64,000 nt of DNA from Chamaecrista fasciculata (lineage: Eukaryota; Streptophyta; Magnoliopsida; Fabales; Fabaceae). The position numbers were made by a program, and so were the translations under genes. Location of the stretch: the NCBI GenBank assembly GCA_003254925.1, contig QANZ01032026.1, positions 272,394-336,393 of the forward strand, given 5' to 3'. How positions within the stretch are numbered: the stretch's first letter is position 1; every line of letters starts with the position of its first letter. Positions 32,352 to 44,389 of the stretch are shown in pieces. The notes under the pieces were generated by a model. It did no database searches, was not told the origin of the DNA, and saw only the letters and a list, made by a program, of their open reading frames with translations.

Positions 32352-33959
32352 AGGTTCAATTGTCATTGACCTCAACAAATCAAAAGCCTCGTTTATAAAC
32401 CCACATCGACCAAGAAGATCAACGAGACAAGCATAATGCTCTGTTTCTGGCACAATGTGATAAACATTGGTCATCAGCTTAAAATAATGAAGCCCTTCAT
32501 TTACAAGACCAGAATGAGCACAAGCAGAGAGAACAGCAAGAAAAGATATTTTATCTGGTTTTATCCCACAAGATAAAATATTCTCAAACATCTCATTTGC
32601 TTCTATGGCAAGACCATGAAATGCATATGCATTTATCATTGAAGTCCATGAAATAAGATCAGGATTCAGTATTGAGGTGAAACATTTGTATGCACTACCA
32701 ATGAGACCACACTTGGAGTATGCAGTTAATAAGGAATTAGCAATGGATATAGATCCTTGAAATCCAAATTTAATTGTGATAGCATGAGCTTGCTTGGTTT
32801 CAATAATGGCCGAAGCATACCCACATGAACTAAGAGTGCTGGAAAGAGTGGTGTCATCAGGATAAACTTCTTCACGTAGCATGTTTCTCAGAAGCTTCAT
32901 AACCTCATTCCCATGTCCACATTTCCCACACCCAACAATTAAGGTGTTCCATGACACAACATTTCGATTAGCCTTCCTGTCGAAAACTGATTGCGCATCT
33001 GCTATGTTATCATGTTTTGCATAGAAGTTGATCAGAGAACTAGCCACTAAAACATCTGAATCAAATGATTGTTTAAGAATAAGACTGTGAATCTGCTTGC
33101 CAAACTCGTAATATTCAGAAGTACCACATGAACTTATAAGGCTACTGTATGTGAACTGATCTCCTTTTACACTTCCTAATCGCATCAACTTGAAGATGCC
33201 ACAAGCCTCATGAGGTAAACAATTCAAGGCATAGCAAGAAATCATCACATTCCACATAACCAAATCTCTAAACCCAACACAATTGAAAACCAATCTCGCA
33301 TCCACAATGAAGCCACATTTTGCATATAAATCAACAAGAGCACTACCAATAAAGCAATCCAAATCAAATCCTAGTTTGACTGTGAAACAATGAAATTGTT
33401 TGCCCATATGAATGTCATTCGACTGAACGCAAAAACAAATCAAACTGTTAAATGTTATATAATCAGGAACAGCTACTTCCATCATCATCCTTCTGAAATA
33501 AGAAACACCCAAGTGTGTATTTAAGTGGATACCTTCAGATTCAAAAGCGCCACGAATCAAAATGTTCCACGACACTACATTTCTCACACGCATTTCCTCG
33601 AACACCTTCTCTGCGTCAGAACTTCCCTTACATTTAAAATAAGCATGTAAGATCTGATTTTGCAAGAAAAGCACATTATATAATCCAAACTTCAACAAAT
33701 GCGCATGTACTTGTTGGAGTTCAGAAAGAAATCCCCTTTTCGAAGAGATTTTTAGAGCGTTGAAGAAAAACAAATAAGCTGTGTCAAAATCCCTGAAATG
33801 GGTTTGATCAGGAAATGAATTGCCTTGAATCGAAGGATGGGATTGATATGACAATTTTCTGAAATGGTGGGTGAAGAATGAAAAAGAGATTGGTGGGAAA
33901 GGGAGATTTAGTATGAAACGGAGTCTTGGGAACCAAGGTGAGAGGTGTAAGAAGTGCAT
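32352..33959 (-). CDS. Pentatricopeptide repeat protein, copy 2 (truncated at an N)
   Basis: A near-identical copy of the PPR gene at 30062-31758, offset by exactly 2201 bp with no internal indels and only scattered substitutions (for example VQEVHAH against LQQVHAH, YFQCKG against YFKCKG, VLWNTL against VSWNTL). The frame is open from MHFLHLSPW at 33959 to MTIEP, where it stops at the single N at 32351 and unrelated AT-rich DNA begins, so 536 codons are visible and the C-terminal end is missing. If real, it is a 3'-truncated tandem duplicate; the N at the break makes a second haplotype or a scaffolding error at least as likely. The 5' side here is uninterrupted, unlike copy 1. Confidence 0.85.
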
Positions 33960-34074
33960 AAGATAAAAGCACACAATGACACGATACTTCAACACTCTCA
34001 AGGGTCAACCTAAAACAAGAAAAAAAAACGCGCGCACACACACACGCGAAGTTAGATAATTAGATTTGGTGTAC

Positions 34075-34532
34075 GGGGTAGGTTTCAAATCAGTCTCTTA
34101 TCTTTCATTTATTTTAGATTGGTCATACATGTTACCATGATGTTTCAAACTGGTCTAAAAAATACTTAATATGATTATATCTCTCTTATTTCAAGCTCAA
34201 ATGTGATGAATTTAGAGCTACAAGTTTCTTTTGACGAGTATTTTAGGACCATCAACAAACGGAGTCAAATCGAGTCTCAAAAGTGAGTAACTCGTTTTCT
34301 GGTTAAATAAGTGAAATTGATCATATCTCTCTCGTTTGTAGTTCGAATGCGACAAATTTGAAGCTATCTACTAACTCTTAAAGAGTTTTCTCACTGTCTA
34401 GATAAAATTGCTAGCAAATGAAGTCAAATCGTGTCTTGAAAGTCTTTTTAGGACCAATTTGAGACATTATGGAAATATATAGGACCAATCTAAAACAAAT
34501 AAAAGATAAAGAACTAGTTTGAAATCTACCCC
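34075..34532. mobile_element. Element with about 100-bp TIRs just upstream of the PPR gene
   Basis: Left end 'ggggtaggtttcaaatcagt' continuing to 'tttagattggtc', right end its imperfect inverse ('gaccaatctaaaac..tttgaaatctacccc'). Matching extends for about 100 bp. It starts only 115 bp before the PPR start codon. In copy 1 the same TIR is cut by the hAT-like fragment at 31867. Confidence 0.6.
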
Positions 34533-35982
34533 ATACAAAATGAAAGATAAAAGATCAATTTAAAATCTACTCTTGAAGCTTCTTATTAACCAAGAGTTGT
34601 CAAATTCATTATATATTCTCATTTCCTTATAACAGTGAAAGCACAAATCATACTAAGCATATTCATGTCACAAGCTCTCATGGACTCTAAATTTTGAATT
34701 TCACCCAATAAAATATTGTTGGAAATATGCAATGCTCAAAGATTTTCCTTCAAGAATTTCAAAAGAAATATAACTTCGTGTGTGTGTGTTTTTCTTGTTT
34801 GAAACCTACTAGAGTCCATGAGAGCTTGACTTGAAAGATAAGAGACTGATTTAAAAAAAGAACTCAACGAAATTAGAAAATTGAAAAAGAAATATTCTTT
34901 TGAATGAAAAACTGAACGAAATGAAACTTTTACACAAAATTAAAAGTTCAAAAGATTTTTAGTTTTATCACTTTTCAAAGTTTGAAAATTTTTCCACGAG
35001 TATAAAGTTTTGTGCACGTTTACCTTAGAAGAAAAAAACAATGAAATGGATATCTTTCTCCTTCTTCCTCTTCTATTTTTAACCCTTTTGTTTCTCTGGT
35101 TCCTATCAGTTTGATTACCAATTCACCATTAAAAATCTGATCCAAGAAGCAATAAAAGAAGAAATAGAGAAAATACGTACATATATTCATGAATCAACAT
35201 AAAACAGCAAACTTCAAGACAAAACAACTTACTTCTATCTATGAAGCATGGATACATGCCCATATCCATATTTTGTGAGTATTTTTGGTTACTTTTTTAA
35301 TATCATGGCTACACAGTTTAACAGCTACAATTCTTCAAATTATCAACAATCTCACAGTTTAGCTTACTGCTTCTGCTTTTCTCACTTTCTATAATGTATA
35401 TGGTTCAGTACTCAACTGGTTTCTTTTTATTTAAAGCAGAATGAAAAAAATGGATATATGAAACTTATTTTAAAAGATAAAAGCAGCATGTTAATGAACT
35501 AAAAATTCACATGGCATAAATCTGAATCTCTACAAAAAGAGGAATGAAACTTAGATTTATTATTGGGATTCTGAAAGCTAGCTACATACCCATTGCCCAC
35601 CACTAAAAGGAAAAAGAAGATAAGAAAAAATGAAGTTTGATGATTAACCAATAGAATATAAATCTAACAAGGAATTGCAAGCAAATAATATCTTTGCGTT
35701 TTACAACTACCATAAAATTCATGTATATATCTCATTCTCATTAGTAGCTTTTGATCTATCCATCTCATTTTCTTTGTATTTCTTGTATAACAAGTCATAT
35801 AGACATACTACTAGAACAAAAGCTTAAGCAAATAAGATGACAATATATATACATATAGGAAAATAAACAAACTGCTAAGCCATCAAGAACATACATTGAT
35901 TTGAGATATATGAGAAATTGAAATATAGTACTCTCATAAAAACCATTTATTTCATCTCCTTTGAACTTCTATGCCAACCCTT
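34533..35982. other. Non-genic spacer
   Basis: AT-rich sequence without recognisable gene or element. Short pieces related to the 34075 element ('gataagagactgatttaaa' near 34840) are scattered. The right end is the 3' flank of the receptor-like pseudogene A. Confidence 0.5.
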
Positions 35983-37574
35983 TTAAGCCAACACAATGCA
36001 TGTTTTTGGGCTTCCCATTGCAAGCCCAAAAACGAGTCCACCGACATAACCAATGGCAACTATTTTCCAATCAAATTCAAATAGAGACCATGAATCTTCA
36101 TCTTCATCAGTGGCTGGAGGAAAAACTTCTTGATCTTCACAGCTGTTCAACAATGGCTTCCCACACAGTCCTTGGTTTCCCTCAAATGAACAGTTTCCAA
36201 ATGTGTCAAATTGCGTATTTTGAGGTATACGACCGGAGAGACAGTTGTAGGACACATTGAAAACTTCAAGGAAGTTGAGTTGTGTTAGTTCCTGTGGAAT
36301 TTTCCCAGATAAACTATTGCGAGAAAGGTCCAATGCTTCAAGCTGAGATAACTTTCCCAAAGAGGATGGGATGCCACCAGTGAACAAGTTATTAGACAGA
36401 TTGAGCAAAACAAGCCCATTCAAGTCTCCAATGGCATCTGGGATTTCTCCACAAATTTTGTTGTCTGAGAGATCAATGGCTTTAAAGAAGTAAAATTCTT
36501 GGAGCCTCTCAAAAACCATGAGGTTGCCTCTGTTGAAAATTTTAAGTGAATAATGATAATACACGTTGTTATATGGCATCATCCCCCTCCCCCTGCAAAA
36601 GTGTCGCCAATCTTCATACTTAAGCTCATTATTCACATTAGAAGCCTTCATGGAATCCCAATTTTTAATTAACTCTAAAGGCAAGTTTCCAGAGAAAACA
36701 TTTTGAGAAAGGTCAATGACGTGCAACTTGGGAAACATAGAAGTACTTGGACTGCTTATAACACCAGAAAACTTATTAGAACGCAACACAAGAACTCTTA
36801 ACTCAGGTAGAGTTCCCAACCAGAAAGGAAAAGAGCCATTGATTTGATTGTTGCTGACATCAAGATACTTTAACATTCTACAATTACCAATGTTTTGGGC
36901 AACTGACCATGCAAATTGTTTTGGCTAAAGTCGATCATTATGAGGGCCTTTGGTTTCAGGAATGCTTGAGGAATGAAGTCAAACAACTGGTTTCCCAGAC
37001 ATGGTGGTGTGATGCCACTTAATTTGTTAAATGACAAGTCTAGGAACATCAGTGATTTCAGATTGCAGATCAATGGAGAAATTTCTCCTATCAACAAATT
37101 GTTGGAAATAGCCAAGACCAATATGTTTTCATTCCTCCATATCCAATTTGGTATGGTGTCGTGTATTCTGTTGTCTGACAAGTCAAGATATTTCAGTTGG
37201 TCTTGGTCTTTCAGAAGTTTTGGAAACTCATATATGTTGCAAAAGGTCAATTGTAAGACTACAAAATTCCTGGGAAGACTTTTATTCAAAGAACTTGTTT
37301 TGGTGAGCAATGACAAGTTATTATATCCTAATGATAGATAAGCTAATGACTTCAAACTCAAAAACATGCTAAGCTCTAATTGATCAACCAAGAGATTTTT
37401 CTCAAGATAAAGAAGTTTGAGATTCTCTAGTGAGAAGATTGAACGTGGAATCTCACCATGAAGATTATTGGCTTTAAGATCCAAATAACCTAAATTGGTG
37501 AAGTTCATAATCCACGGTGGAATCTTGCCAACTAGGTTAGCATGCCTCATTATTAAACAAGAGAGTTGGGTTAG

Positions 37575-40500
37575 TGTCACGACCCCCTCCATGGGAGCAC
37601 GTGACCGGCACGGACATCAGTCCATCCCACGCCGTAAGCCTAACCACCGTAAACCCACATCAAAAACACCATAACAACATAATGATTCACTTTATACACA
37701 ATTATATTAAACGATACTTGGACAAACATAATTCATCATTCACTTGCACATTCCTGTCAATCTACCAATTTAGAATATCATCTATTGATTCAAACATTGT
37801 CTCAAATATCAAATAAAGACACAGTGCCAAATTAAACTATGGCATCAGCGACTCATACAAAATATTGAATAAATCCCTGAATCCCCTCCCTAAGTACTAA
37901 TGGAGCTGACACTCTAGAGTTAAATGCAACTTTACACTAGAAGACAAATTACCCACGCGAACATTGACGTGGGCTTTTGAATAATTTCCTCTCGGAGCAG
38001 AAGTAGCAGCTTGTCATAGACCTGTATCTGAAACTATAAAAGGAAAGGGGTGAGTCGAAACTCAGTGAGCGGCTAACTCATCCCAGTCGCGGTGTAGGGC
38101 ACCACCACGTAGGGAAAGGGGTCACCAACAATATCGGAAACATGATGACAAACAAATCTTATAATAAGTTCACTTATACATTAAAAATGACTACTCTCAT
38201 AATTGTATTTAAGTACCTTTATTAATCGGATATAAACAATGATTCAAGTACATTGTCGCTAGCAACAAAAGGGGTTACAAAATGAGAGAAAGATTTGGTA
38301 ACTTTAGAAGTGAAAACTCATTAAAGAAGTATTAATTAAGAAAGATTTCATAACATAAGGGATTTAAGTAAAGTCTATTTTTGAATATTTGGTTGACAAA
38401 ATAAAACTTGAAATGAAGTGATAAAATTTATGTATTGATAAAATAAACTTTTGGGTATGAAGACAAGTCATGAAAACTTCTTTGAAAACTCCTTTCAAGA
38501 ATCAAAAGTTTGATAAGGAAGATTATTTAAGCTGGTCAAGGACTAACATCTAAGAATTTCATGATTTGAAATTATGGACTATTGAATGAAAGAATGAGTA
38601 ATGGAAGGTTTGGAACATATGTGAGACCATCATACCATCAAAATGTAGTTCAACAGGCCTTGCGAAACTTAAGGAGTTAAAGGTTTAGAGTATTTACTAC
38701 TCCATAAGGGTGGTTTAGTGAAAATTAATGATTTTCTTGAAAACAATAATTTAAAGTGAAAACTTATTTTACTGTCCTGAAGAATTCCATGGTTAAAGCA
38801 TATAAAGTCATCAAAAGAAAGAGTCATGAAGAATTCAAGATCTGAGTAAAACCAATGTGTCATCAAAGAATAGGTCTTGGAAAAATTGTTCAACAAAGGT
38901 TACTTTAGTGAGAAGGTGACTTCCTTGAAAGTACTTATTTAGAGAGAAAAGGTAGCTTAAATATAATATGAAATTCCCAACGATAATTATACCCATAACG
39001 TTCACCTTTAAAATAAACAATAACACTGTCAAATCCAAGGATATCATTCTAACCATCAGAAATGACGAAAACACTCAATATCAACAACATCAATGTTCAA
39101 CATCGAGCAATCATTAATTCATAACCAAATAGGGTTTCAATGCAATAGATCTATCAAGTATCACAACACAGCTGGGTGTTACGTATCGCCGTCCCCAGCA
39201 TTCCCATTTCCATTTCCAATTCCCACCTAGGCGTTACGTATCACCGTCCCCAGGGGGTTTGCTCACTTTCATATCCATATCCACTGGGCGTTACGTATCG
39301 CCGTCCCCAGGGATTTCTCATTTTCATATTCTCTTTCATTTCCCACTTGGGCATTACGTATCGCCGTCCCCAAGGGTTTCTCTTGTCCGTCACTTCTCAT
39401 AAATCGGCTGGGCGTTACGTATCGCCGTCCCCAGCATACACAAACACAAGCATAATCAAACACAAACACAAACACAATTCAATTCAGTCAAACCAAACAT
39501 ATAACATACCAGAATAAGAAGTGAATGTTATAATCAAACACAATCCAATTCAGTCAAACCAAAACATACCACACGTTAGACTAAGGAATGAATGTTATAA
39601 TCAACCAAAACACAAACACAGTCCAATCCAGCCTAACCAAAACATACTACACAACAGAATAAAGAATGAATACTAATCAACATCAATACACGTCATACAT
39701 GGGCTGGTCAGTTAGCAACCAAAGTGCAACTATTATCATCAATAAACTTCGCCAAAATTCCACAATTTCCATGAAGGCAAATCATTCACGGAGCTTCAGG
39801 TCAATGCAAGTATACTTGAAGTTCAGAAGTTTCAAGTAAACATTAGCAAATAGGCAATTTGAATAACAAGTGGTATCATTCACAAGTAGATTTAACAATT
39901 AGGCAATTTATACGACAAGTAATATCACAACAAGCACATTTAACAACTAGGCGATTTTTATAGCAAGTAAAGTCATCAACAAGCAAACCCTCAAGCGGGG
40001 CCGGGATAAGAAAGCCACTCACCTTGATTCCGAGGATAGATAACTACACCTTTTTGCTTTGCAACTAACGGCCAGTGTGGGCAAATCTATAAACACATTC
40101 ACAACAATGATTCAATCACACAATTCAATAATTGACTTTCAGACGACCCGAAGGTCTAACTCTTCACAAAAGTTATTGTTCTTACTCTAGTTACAAGGCC
40201 TCACCCAAAGAACTTATCCTATCCATACCCACACCCACCTAGGATCCTAGCATCTTAACTAAGACACTTGGGTATCAATTTAGGAGCTCAAATAAGTGTT
40301 TAGAAAATCCACAAGTTTCTAGAATGATTCACAAATAGCATTCCAACAATCAAGTTAGGCTAATCACCAACTTTCCACCTCATCCACAACTTCCCATAAT
40401 CATGTTCTCATCATAAATTATACTTTTGATAAACAAAACTTTGGTGTAACATAGGTTCATAAGTGAAATTCAAGTCACCCAACTTAACCAATTCTTTGGA

Positions 40501-41847
40501 ATTCAACACTTTCCATCAAAAGTATTAACATTAAAAACTTACATTTTAAATTCAAGATTATGACTTCAAAGCCACCCATAATTCAAAAAGACTTCGTTTA
40601 GTTCATCAAAACCATTTAAATCATACATCGGGACTAAATTGCAAACTTTAAAATTTCATCAATAATAACTAAGTTTCAAAATACACCTTTCAAATTAAAA
40701 TCAATGTGAGAGAACTCATTATTAGCATCTCTTGGGCTCACCCAAAACATTAATTTAAGGAAAACACGGACCAAAAGCTAGAGTTTCAAGTTTGTCGCAA
40801 GTTTATCGGGTTTGGGGAAATGAAGGGTATTGTGTCAAACAATAAATCCAGCCATTATGAAAGTTAGATACATGTATTTCACCATTATGCAGTAGTTATT
40901 TCAAGAAAACCAGAAAAAAAACGCAGCTGCACAGTTTATGCAGAAAAACCAGAAACTAAAATGTGCTAGGGTTTTATTGGGTCCAAGAACTTGATGAAAA
41001 TAGAGTCAAACATCAAAACAACATTTAGGGATGTTAAAATACATAAAAAATCAACATTAGACAGGAGCAACACGCACAGAATATCAGAGGAACAAGTGGG
41101 TGAAACAACCAACGAAAATAAGAGAAATGGGTGAGAAAAACGCCACCTAGAGGAGATGAGAAGAAATGACTGACGATGGTGGCTGTTTGCGGCGTACGGT
41201 GGTTCTAGGGTGTCGCCGACGTCATCTGTGGTGGTGGAGGGTGGCTGGACGGCAGTTGGTGGTGTGGGTGGCGAGAAAGAGAGCAAAACAAGTGTGAGAG
41301 AAAAATTGAAGGAGGAGGAATTGTGTAAGGCTATTTAACTGCTGGTGGGGTCATTCTGTAATTTTTCAAAGTCAGGGGGGGTGAAATAATATTAAGTTAC
41401 AGTACCTCAGGTTCTGGCATTTGTGGAAAGGCCCAAAATCATTTAAAACCTTCCAAAACAGTCCCTAAAAACTCAAAATTTTAGATTATGAATTTCTTAA
41501 CAAACTTTATATTGTTAGCTTCGTTGCGAGGGTAGATTGCGAATATGTAATTTTTTTTGAAAAATTTATCTCTAACGTATTTCAGTTCTTACTCGAAAGA
41601 GCCATTTATCGGGAACAAGCAAAAACCCAGATAAAAATTTAAATTCTTTTTGCTCCCAAATTTTTACCACAAGTCTAATAAAATATGGGAATTCCAAATA
41701 TGACAATTGAAATTCTAGATTATTGAGTTTACTAATTTCTAAATAAAAAAAAACTCCTAATACGGGCTTAAAAGTAACTAAAAGAAGGACCCTTAGTACC
41801 ACTCTAATCTCTCATAAATTATACTCCTAAAATCCTTGGATCTTACA
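37575..41847 (-). mobile_element. Long LTR element (probable solo LTR) inserted in receptor pseudogene A
   Basis: Read on the minus strand the element starts TGTAAGATCC and ends GGTCGTGACA, with a perfect 5-bp duplication 'gttag' (37570-37574 and 41848-41852). TG..CA ends and a 5-bp duplication are retroviral-type integration marks. It has no gag-pol and no second copy of its end, so a 4.27-kb solo LTR is the simplest reading. Length and layout (GC-rich leader near 41150-41280, tandem repeats at 39175-39434, 'tagtgtaaagttg' near 37930) resemble Tekay/Del chromovirus LTRs. Strand is inferred from that layout and is not certain. Confidence 0.8.
39175..39434. repeat. Spaced repeat of a 27-bp word in the LTR
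   Basis: The word 'ctgggcgttacgtatcgccg' plus 'tccccag' occurs five times (near 39171, 39227, 39285, 39346, 39407) with spacing of about 57-61 bp and variable DNA between. The word begins CTGGG and ends CCCAG, so it is weakly palindromic. A comparable 60-bp array with 'cggtcccca' words occurs at 27978-28153. Confidence 0.88.
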
Positions 41848-42125
41848 GTTAGATTGGCAAAAGAATTTGGGATCTTATTGCCTATATCTGTTGTGCTTAG
41901 ATCCAAATAATGGAGTCTATTCAGCTTACCAATCCAAGAAATGTCATCACAAGCAATGTCATTGCCACCAATTCTCAAGGAATCTAATTGGGTGAATTGA
42001 GATATATGATGAGGAAAACCAATCAGATTTTATATACAGAAGATTTTGGCTGCTTGTAGCAAATATGTCATATCAAAACACATGCCATGACCTTTAATAA
42101 TTCTAAGAGATAGTAACATAAGCTT

Positions 42126-42780
42126 GTGTGGTGAGAATTATAAGGGATGAGAAAATGAAGCACTATCGTGCATTTTGGGGAAGGAATCTTGATTTGTGTT
42201 ACGTAAAAGAAAAGATTAGAAGGACCTTTCTATCATTTTATTGACTCCAGTAAGGGTGTAATAGTCATTTTACGATGGTATTATCTTAGTCCCTGGTATG
42301 CTCTGTTTCATTATATAATAGCTTGTTCATTCATAGAATTTATTTTTAGTTCAAACGCATAAAGTTTCTCTGAATTTTATTTATAGGCACAAAATCTTTT
42401 AAATTTCGAAAAGTGACAAAAGACTATAAGGAACTATGTGGATGAGATCAATCGTGCATTTAAGGGAGGGAATATTAATATCTCTCTAATATTATCATCA
42501 TAGGTGTAGCATTAACGTTCATTAGTCAATTTGGTGCTTCAACACTTTGATTGATGAGGCCTTCTTCGTCTTTCATAGAATAGGATGATCAAATAATGAC
42601 AAGTACTAGGAAAATATATTGGCTGCTTGTGTAGAAATGTCAGATAATAAGCAATTTTCTCCACAGAAATTGAGACCCCATATATATATCGTGCATCTTG
42701 GGTAAGGAATCTTAATGTCCTGATCAGCAATGCTCGAAGCTCAATGAACTACAAATGTTTTATGTATTGAACAAGTGGAT
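42126..42780. repeat. Duplicated 5' flank of the receptor-like genes
   Basis: This stretch parallels 47826-48440: both contain 'gagaaaatgaagcactatcgtgca', 'aagggtgtaatagtcatttta', 'ggatgagatcaatcg', 'gtagcattaacgttcat' and 'cagaaattgagacc'. It shows the duplication unit includes about 600 bp upstream of each receptor gene, where their promoters should lie. Confidence 0.85.
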
Positions 42781-42829
42781 CCATGATCCATGGCAAAGGA
42801 CACAAGATGTGTATTGGATTCACCATTTT

Positions 42830-43310
42830 TGAGGATTCATACATCCATTTCTTTCACCTTCTGCACTTATGAACAATCAACCTTCTACTCTTCAAACCTG
42901 CCTTCCCTACTTCAAACATTATCATATTACGTATCGTCTTCTCTCTCTCAACAACTAAATGGCCTCGAAATTTAAATAACTTTCAGTTTTCTGGTTAAAA
43001 ATGGACGAATTCGCACATCTAATATTCTTTTTTGCAGTCAATGCTTTACCTTTTTAACACATTAAAATCTATCTCATTTTTCACACATCCATTTCTTTCA
43101 CCTTCTGCACTTATCACAACTAAACTAAAACTCAAATCTCAACTTTCTACTCTTCAAAACTACTTTCCTTACTTCAAACATAATCATATTATGTATCGTC
43201 TTCTCTTTCTCAACTCTTAAGTGGCCTCTAAATTTAAAATAAGATTCAATTTTCTACTAAAAATGGACCAATTCATACATCTAATATTATTTTTTTTTTA
43301 ATGAATTTGA
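42830..43310. repeat. Diverged tandem duplication, about 245-bp unit
   Basis: 'acatccatttctttcacctt' then 'ctgcacttat', 'tatcgtcttctct' and 'aaaaatggac' are found at about 42840-43040 and again at about 43083-43290. No coding function is seen. Confidence 0.75.
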
Positions 43311-43480
43311 GTTATGGACTAAACAGTTTATTTTATGACTGGCATCATATTAGGTGAATTTATTTGGTTCTTTAACACAAAAGGCTAAAATTAAATGAAT
43401 TTCAAAGAGATTAACTGGAAATGCGGCCATTCTTCATCACAAAGGAACAATGAAGGAAATCTAATCATATTAGGGGGGTG

Positions 43481-43798
43481 TGTTGAAGTCCCACATCGCT
43501 TAGTTAAAGGGCATTCTAATTCTATATAAATAATGAGGCAATCCTCTCCCTTTGAGAGCTCTTTGGGGAGAGTTAGGCCTTTCTACATGGTATCAGAGCC
43601 TAGGCGTGTGGGATGGATGAGCCTTACTTTAGGCTGTCATGGGAATAACCCGTTGACTTCACGCCCGAGTTGGGCGTGAGGGGGGCGTGTTGAAGTCCCA
43701 CATCATTTAGTTAAAAGGGCCTTCTAACACTATATATATATAATGGGGCAACCCTCTCCTTTTGAGAGCTCTTTTGGGGATAGTTAGGCCTTTTTACA
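43481..43798 (+). mobile_element. Complete TRIM retroelement
   Basis: Two short LTRs (43481-43587 and 43688-43798) both start TGTTGAAGTCCCACATC and end CTACA/TTACA. The first is followed at once by TGGTATCAGAGCC (43588-43600), the classic primer site complementary to initiator methionine tRNA. Before the second LTR is a purine tract 'gtgaggggggcg'. The internal part is only about 100 bp and codes for nothing. This is the structure of a terminal-repeat retrotransposon in miniature, mobilised by other elements' enzymes. No 5-bp target duplication is visible. Confidence 0.9.
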
Positions 43799-44149
43799 AA
43801 GCCCGATGAACGAAACTACAGCAATTCTTCTTAGAAGCGAGAGAAGGAAGCTGACCTGAATATTGCGAAGCTGCGTGAACTGTGATTGCTTCTCGCTCGC
43901 ATTCTTATTGAACGAAAATGTTTACGAATTTTAATTTTAATGAGAACAAGTAGGTCTCTAAATTTTCATAATTCCTATTTCCAACTATTTGTCCCAGAAT
44001 AATATAAATATACTACTACTTGATTCTTCAATAATTAAAATGTCAATGAGTTGCAAATATAAAAAGAAAAGCCACGACGAATCTCAATCTTAGTTTCACC
44101 AATAACATTCATGTTATCATATTAGCTATCCGATAATGTTTCCAACACT
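43799..44149. other. Non-genic spacer
   Basis: No gene is seen. The part next to the TRIM (43800-43900) is moderately GC-rich and unrecognised, with 'agaagcgagagaaggaagct' opposite 'agtgattgcttctcgctcgc' giving a weak inverted repeat. Confidence 0.4.
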
Positions 44150-44208
44150 AGGGCATGGCCGCCCAAACCATGCCCTACACTAGGGCATGGTTTGGGCGGC
44201 CATGCCCT
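44150..44208. repeat. Perfect 27-bp inverted repeat with 5-nt loop
   Basis: Arms 44150-44176 and 44182-44208 are exact inverse copies around the loop 'acact'. Each arm begins AGGGCATGG and ends CCATGCCCT, so each arm is itself partly palindromic around GCCGCCCAAA. A further 'aagggcatgg' follows at 44213. It lies upstream of the LTR end at 44390-44640 and could be part of the same element. Confidence 0.95.
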
Positions 44209-44389
44209 ACACAAGGGCATGGTCGCTCAAGCCTTGCCACAAAGAAAACTTTGAAGGAGAGCGAGTCATTCACGTAATTCCGCCTCCGAAAATCAAAGAT
44301 TTCAGCAAAAATTGGAGATATCTTCACCAAAGCGTCAACACTAAAATTGATTCTCCTAAAATCAGTGGGAAACATAATCCCCTAAATAT

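Larger units (their letters stand above)
35983..42125 (-). pseudogene. LRR receptor-like protein pseudogene A
   Basis: Minus-strand remnant of a Cf/RLP-type receptor (extracellular leucine-rich repeats, one membrane pass, no kinase), a family that senses pathogen or developmental signals. From the 5' side: the leader sequence of gene B (42125-42001) is joined directly to a mid-gene repeat (GNDIACDDISWIGKLNRLHYLDL, ending NSFANLT at 41853), so about 1 kb with signal peptide and N-terminal repeats is deleted. A 4273-bp LTR element (37575-41847) follows. The LRR region then resumes (QLSCLIMRHANLVGKIPPWIMN) with a 1-bp deletion near 36875 after QLPKTLV. The C-terminus keeps GLCGKPLLNSCEDQ, an acidic stretch, and the membrane segment IVAIGYVGGLVFGLAMG, then an aberrant end. 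It cannot make a receptor. Confidence 0.92.

Noticed and set aside
39171..39434. CRISPR-like array of a 27-bp word with 30-34 bp spacers
   Set aside because: Looks superficially like repeat-spacer units, but the spacers are low-complexity variants of each other, there are no cas genes, and it lies in a plant retroelement LTR.
41793..41978. Short LRR gene starting MRIGGNDIACDD
   Set aside because: It is the surviving 5' stub of receptor pseudogene A, cut by the LTR insertion, not a separate gene.
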